42,387 nt of DNA from an uncultured Rikenellaceae bacterium. Lineage in GTDB: Bacteria > Bacteroidota > Bacteroidia > Bacteroidales > Rikenellaceae. Positions 41,488-42,387 of this stretch are shown one piece after another. The translations under genes and the position numbers were made by a program. The stretch spans positions 1-42,387 of the forward strand of contig CAJURV010000008.1 in NCBI GenBank assembly GCA_910588925.1. Reading direction: 5' to 3'. Positions within the stretch are counted from its first letter, which is position 1, and the number at the start of each line of letters is the position of its first letter. The notes beneath the pieces are model-generated. The model searched no databases and was not told the origin of the DNA. It saw only the letters and a program-made list of their open reading frames with translations.

Positions 41488-42387
41488 TCCTGTTGCGGGG
41501 ACAAAGATAATATTATTTTGCGAACATGACAACTGAGGCGGTTATTTTGGTTTTATGTGTAGTAAAATCTTGTGTATAGGGAGTCTGTGGAGAAAACGCT
41601 ATTGGGCGAGGTGATATGGCAGCGCTTTTACTCGACGTTTGGTGAGGACTATTTAGGTTTTCCCGTTTGGCTTGCGTGACAGTGAGGTTATTTTTAGCTT
41701 GACGGTATGCGCATTAGCTGTGCTTTTCTTCCGTATGAAGGTCCGAGCGGAGCGAGAGCCATAGGTAAGGATTCATTATGAAAAGGTCTTTTTTTGCGGG
41801 AAGTTGACTGTTAGCGTGTGGGGGAGTGATTCACAAGGGCCGGAGCCTGCGGGGGACCGCTTAAGCGTGGAGTTTGCGAGAGTAGTTGGGTGTAAAATAA
41901 GCGGAAAGGTTCTATGATTGCAGGAACTTACGCGGGCCTCCGATGGGGGAAATTTCTGCCCGCCGCGAGGTGCGGCCCGCTCATCCCTCGTTCCTCGGGA
42001 TGGGACGGCGGAACTTGTGTTTGATTGCCTCTCGCTTCGCTCGGGGCTTTTGCCTGTGCAGGGTACGCCTTACGGCGTATTTGAGTTTGCTTGTTCGGTT
42101 TTACGCTTTGGTTCATTTCTGTAGTATATACGCCTTACGGCGTTTTGGTTGGCTGTTGTTGGGCGGCTTTTTATGCCTTGTCTTTTGCGGTTGTGTTTAG
42201 TGTAGTAGGAAATTTATTAGCGTTTCCGTTTAGGTTACGTTTATTTTTGTTGGGGCCGTTTTTGTATTGCTCGTGCGGGTGCATCCCCTTCGGGGACGCG
42301 TTAGGGATTTTATAGGTTCGTGACGCACATGTAGGAAGTTTTCGTGGAGTTTGGGAAGTACGCGATCTCTGAACGCATGAATTGTCG
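41488..42387. other. Gene-free stretch with short palindromes
   Basis: No ORF in this 900-base stretch looks like a protein; the longest frames (62-85 codons) are low-complexity and overlap one another. It contains repeated small hairpins: ACGCCTTACGGCGT occurs twice (42063-42076 and 42130-42143), with others such as CCCCTTCGGGG near 42287. These look like REP-type dispersed elements. The window ends inside it, so a gene beginning beyond the edge cannot be excluded. Confidence 0.5.

Overview
The window looks like a chromosomal segment of a Bacteroidales bacterium (family not resolved from sequence alone). The reasons are promoters of the Bacteroidales type (TTTG, about 19-20 nt, TAnnTTTG) upstream of several genes, weak Shine-Dalgarno signals, an organic-acid metabolism typical of the order (pyruvate phosphate dikinase, biotin-dependent methylmalonyl-CoA-type decarboxylase/carboxylase), a FeoA-FeoB fusion, a GH20 lipoprotein, and WG-repeat and META-domain proteins. 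GC content looks roughly balanced and similar across the window, including the phage-derived part.

Region 1 (1-11268) is accessory. It holds a phage-derived cassette of seven intact genes in two divergent units. Leftward are two coiled-coil virion-like proteins, a portal protein, a small helical protein and a large terminase with its ATPase and nuclease motifs present. Rightward are a small acidic protein and a P22 gp10/crAss-type tail-hub ('stabilization') protein. I see no major capsid protein, integrase, lysis, replication or repressor gene. The cassette, with an alpha/beta hydrolase gene, lies between two copies of a ~61-bp repeat in inverted orientation (92-152 and 11089-11149; 57 of 61 bases match). 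A 90-bp tandem repeat array (288-669) adjoins the terminase 3' end. A perfect 44-bp-arm palindrome (11177-11268) joins the right repeat to the 3' end of ppdK.

Region 2 (11252-35564) is mostly housekeeping: ppdK, a periplasmic TPR protein with gyrA, a YafQ-like toxin-antitoxin pair with a promoter-operator, a GH20 hexosaminidase lipoprotein divergent from feoAB, a 40-residue cysteine-rich membrane protein overlapping feoAB, mutS, a B12-type radical SAM protein, ridA, a META-domain lipoprotein with ispE, a carboxyltransferase gene with its biotin carrier, an iron-dependent alcohol dehydrogenase and a flavin reductase.

Region 3 (35725-40572) is the most interesting chromosomal part. A VWA-domain gene overlaps by one base a gene for a WG-repeat protein whose N-terminal half reads like a protein kinase without its catalytic residues. 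Upstream is a 0.6-kb gap with a candidate structured RNA (about 230 nt, -7 box, strong terminator, possible pseudoknot). Beyond that is a 723-residue ankyrin-repeat protein. The region recalls VWA/kinase signalling modules, but its function is not known from the sequence.

Region 4 (40724-42387) has a nucleotidyltransferase-fold gene, tRNA-Leu(UAA), and about 900 bp without convincing genes but with short palindromes.
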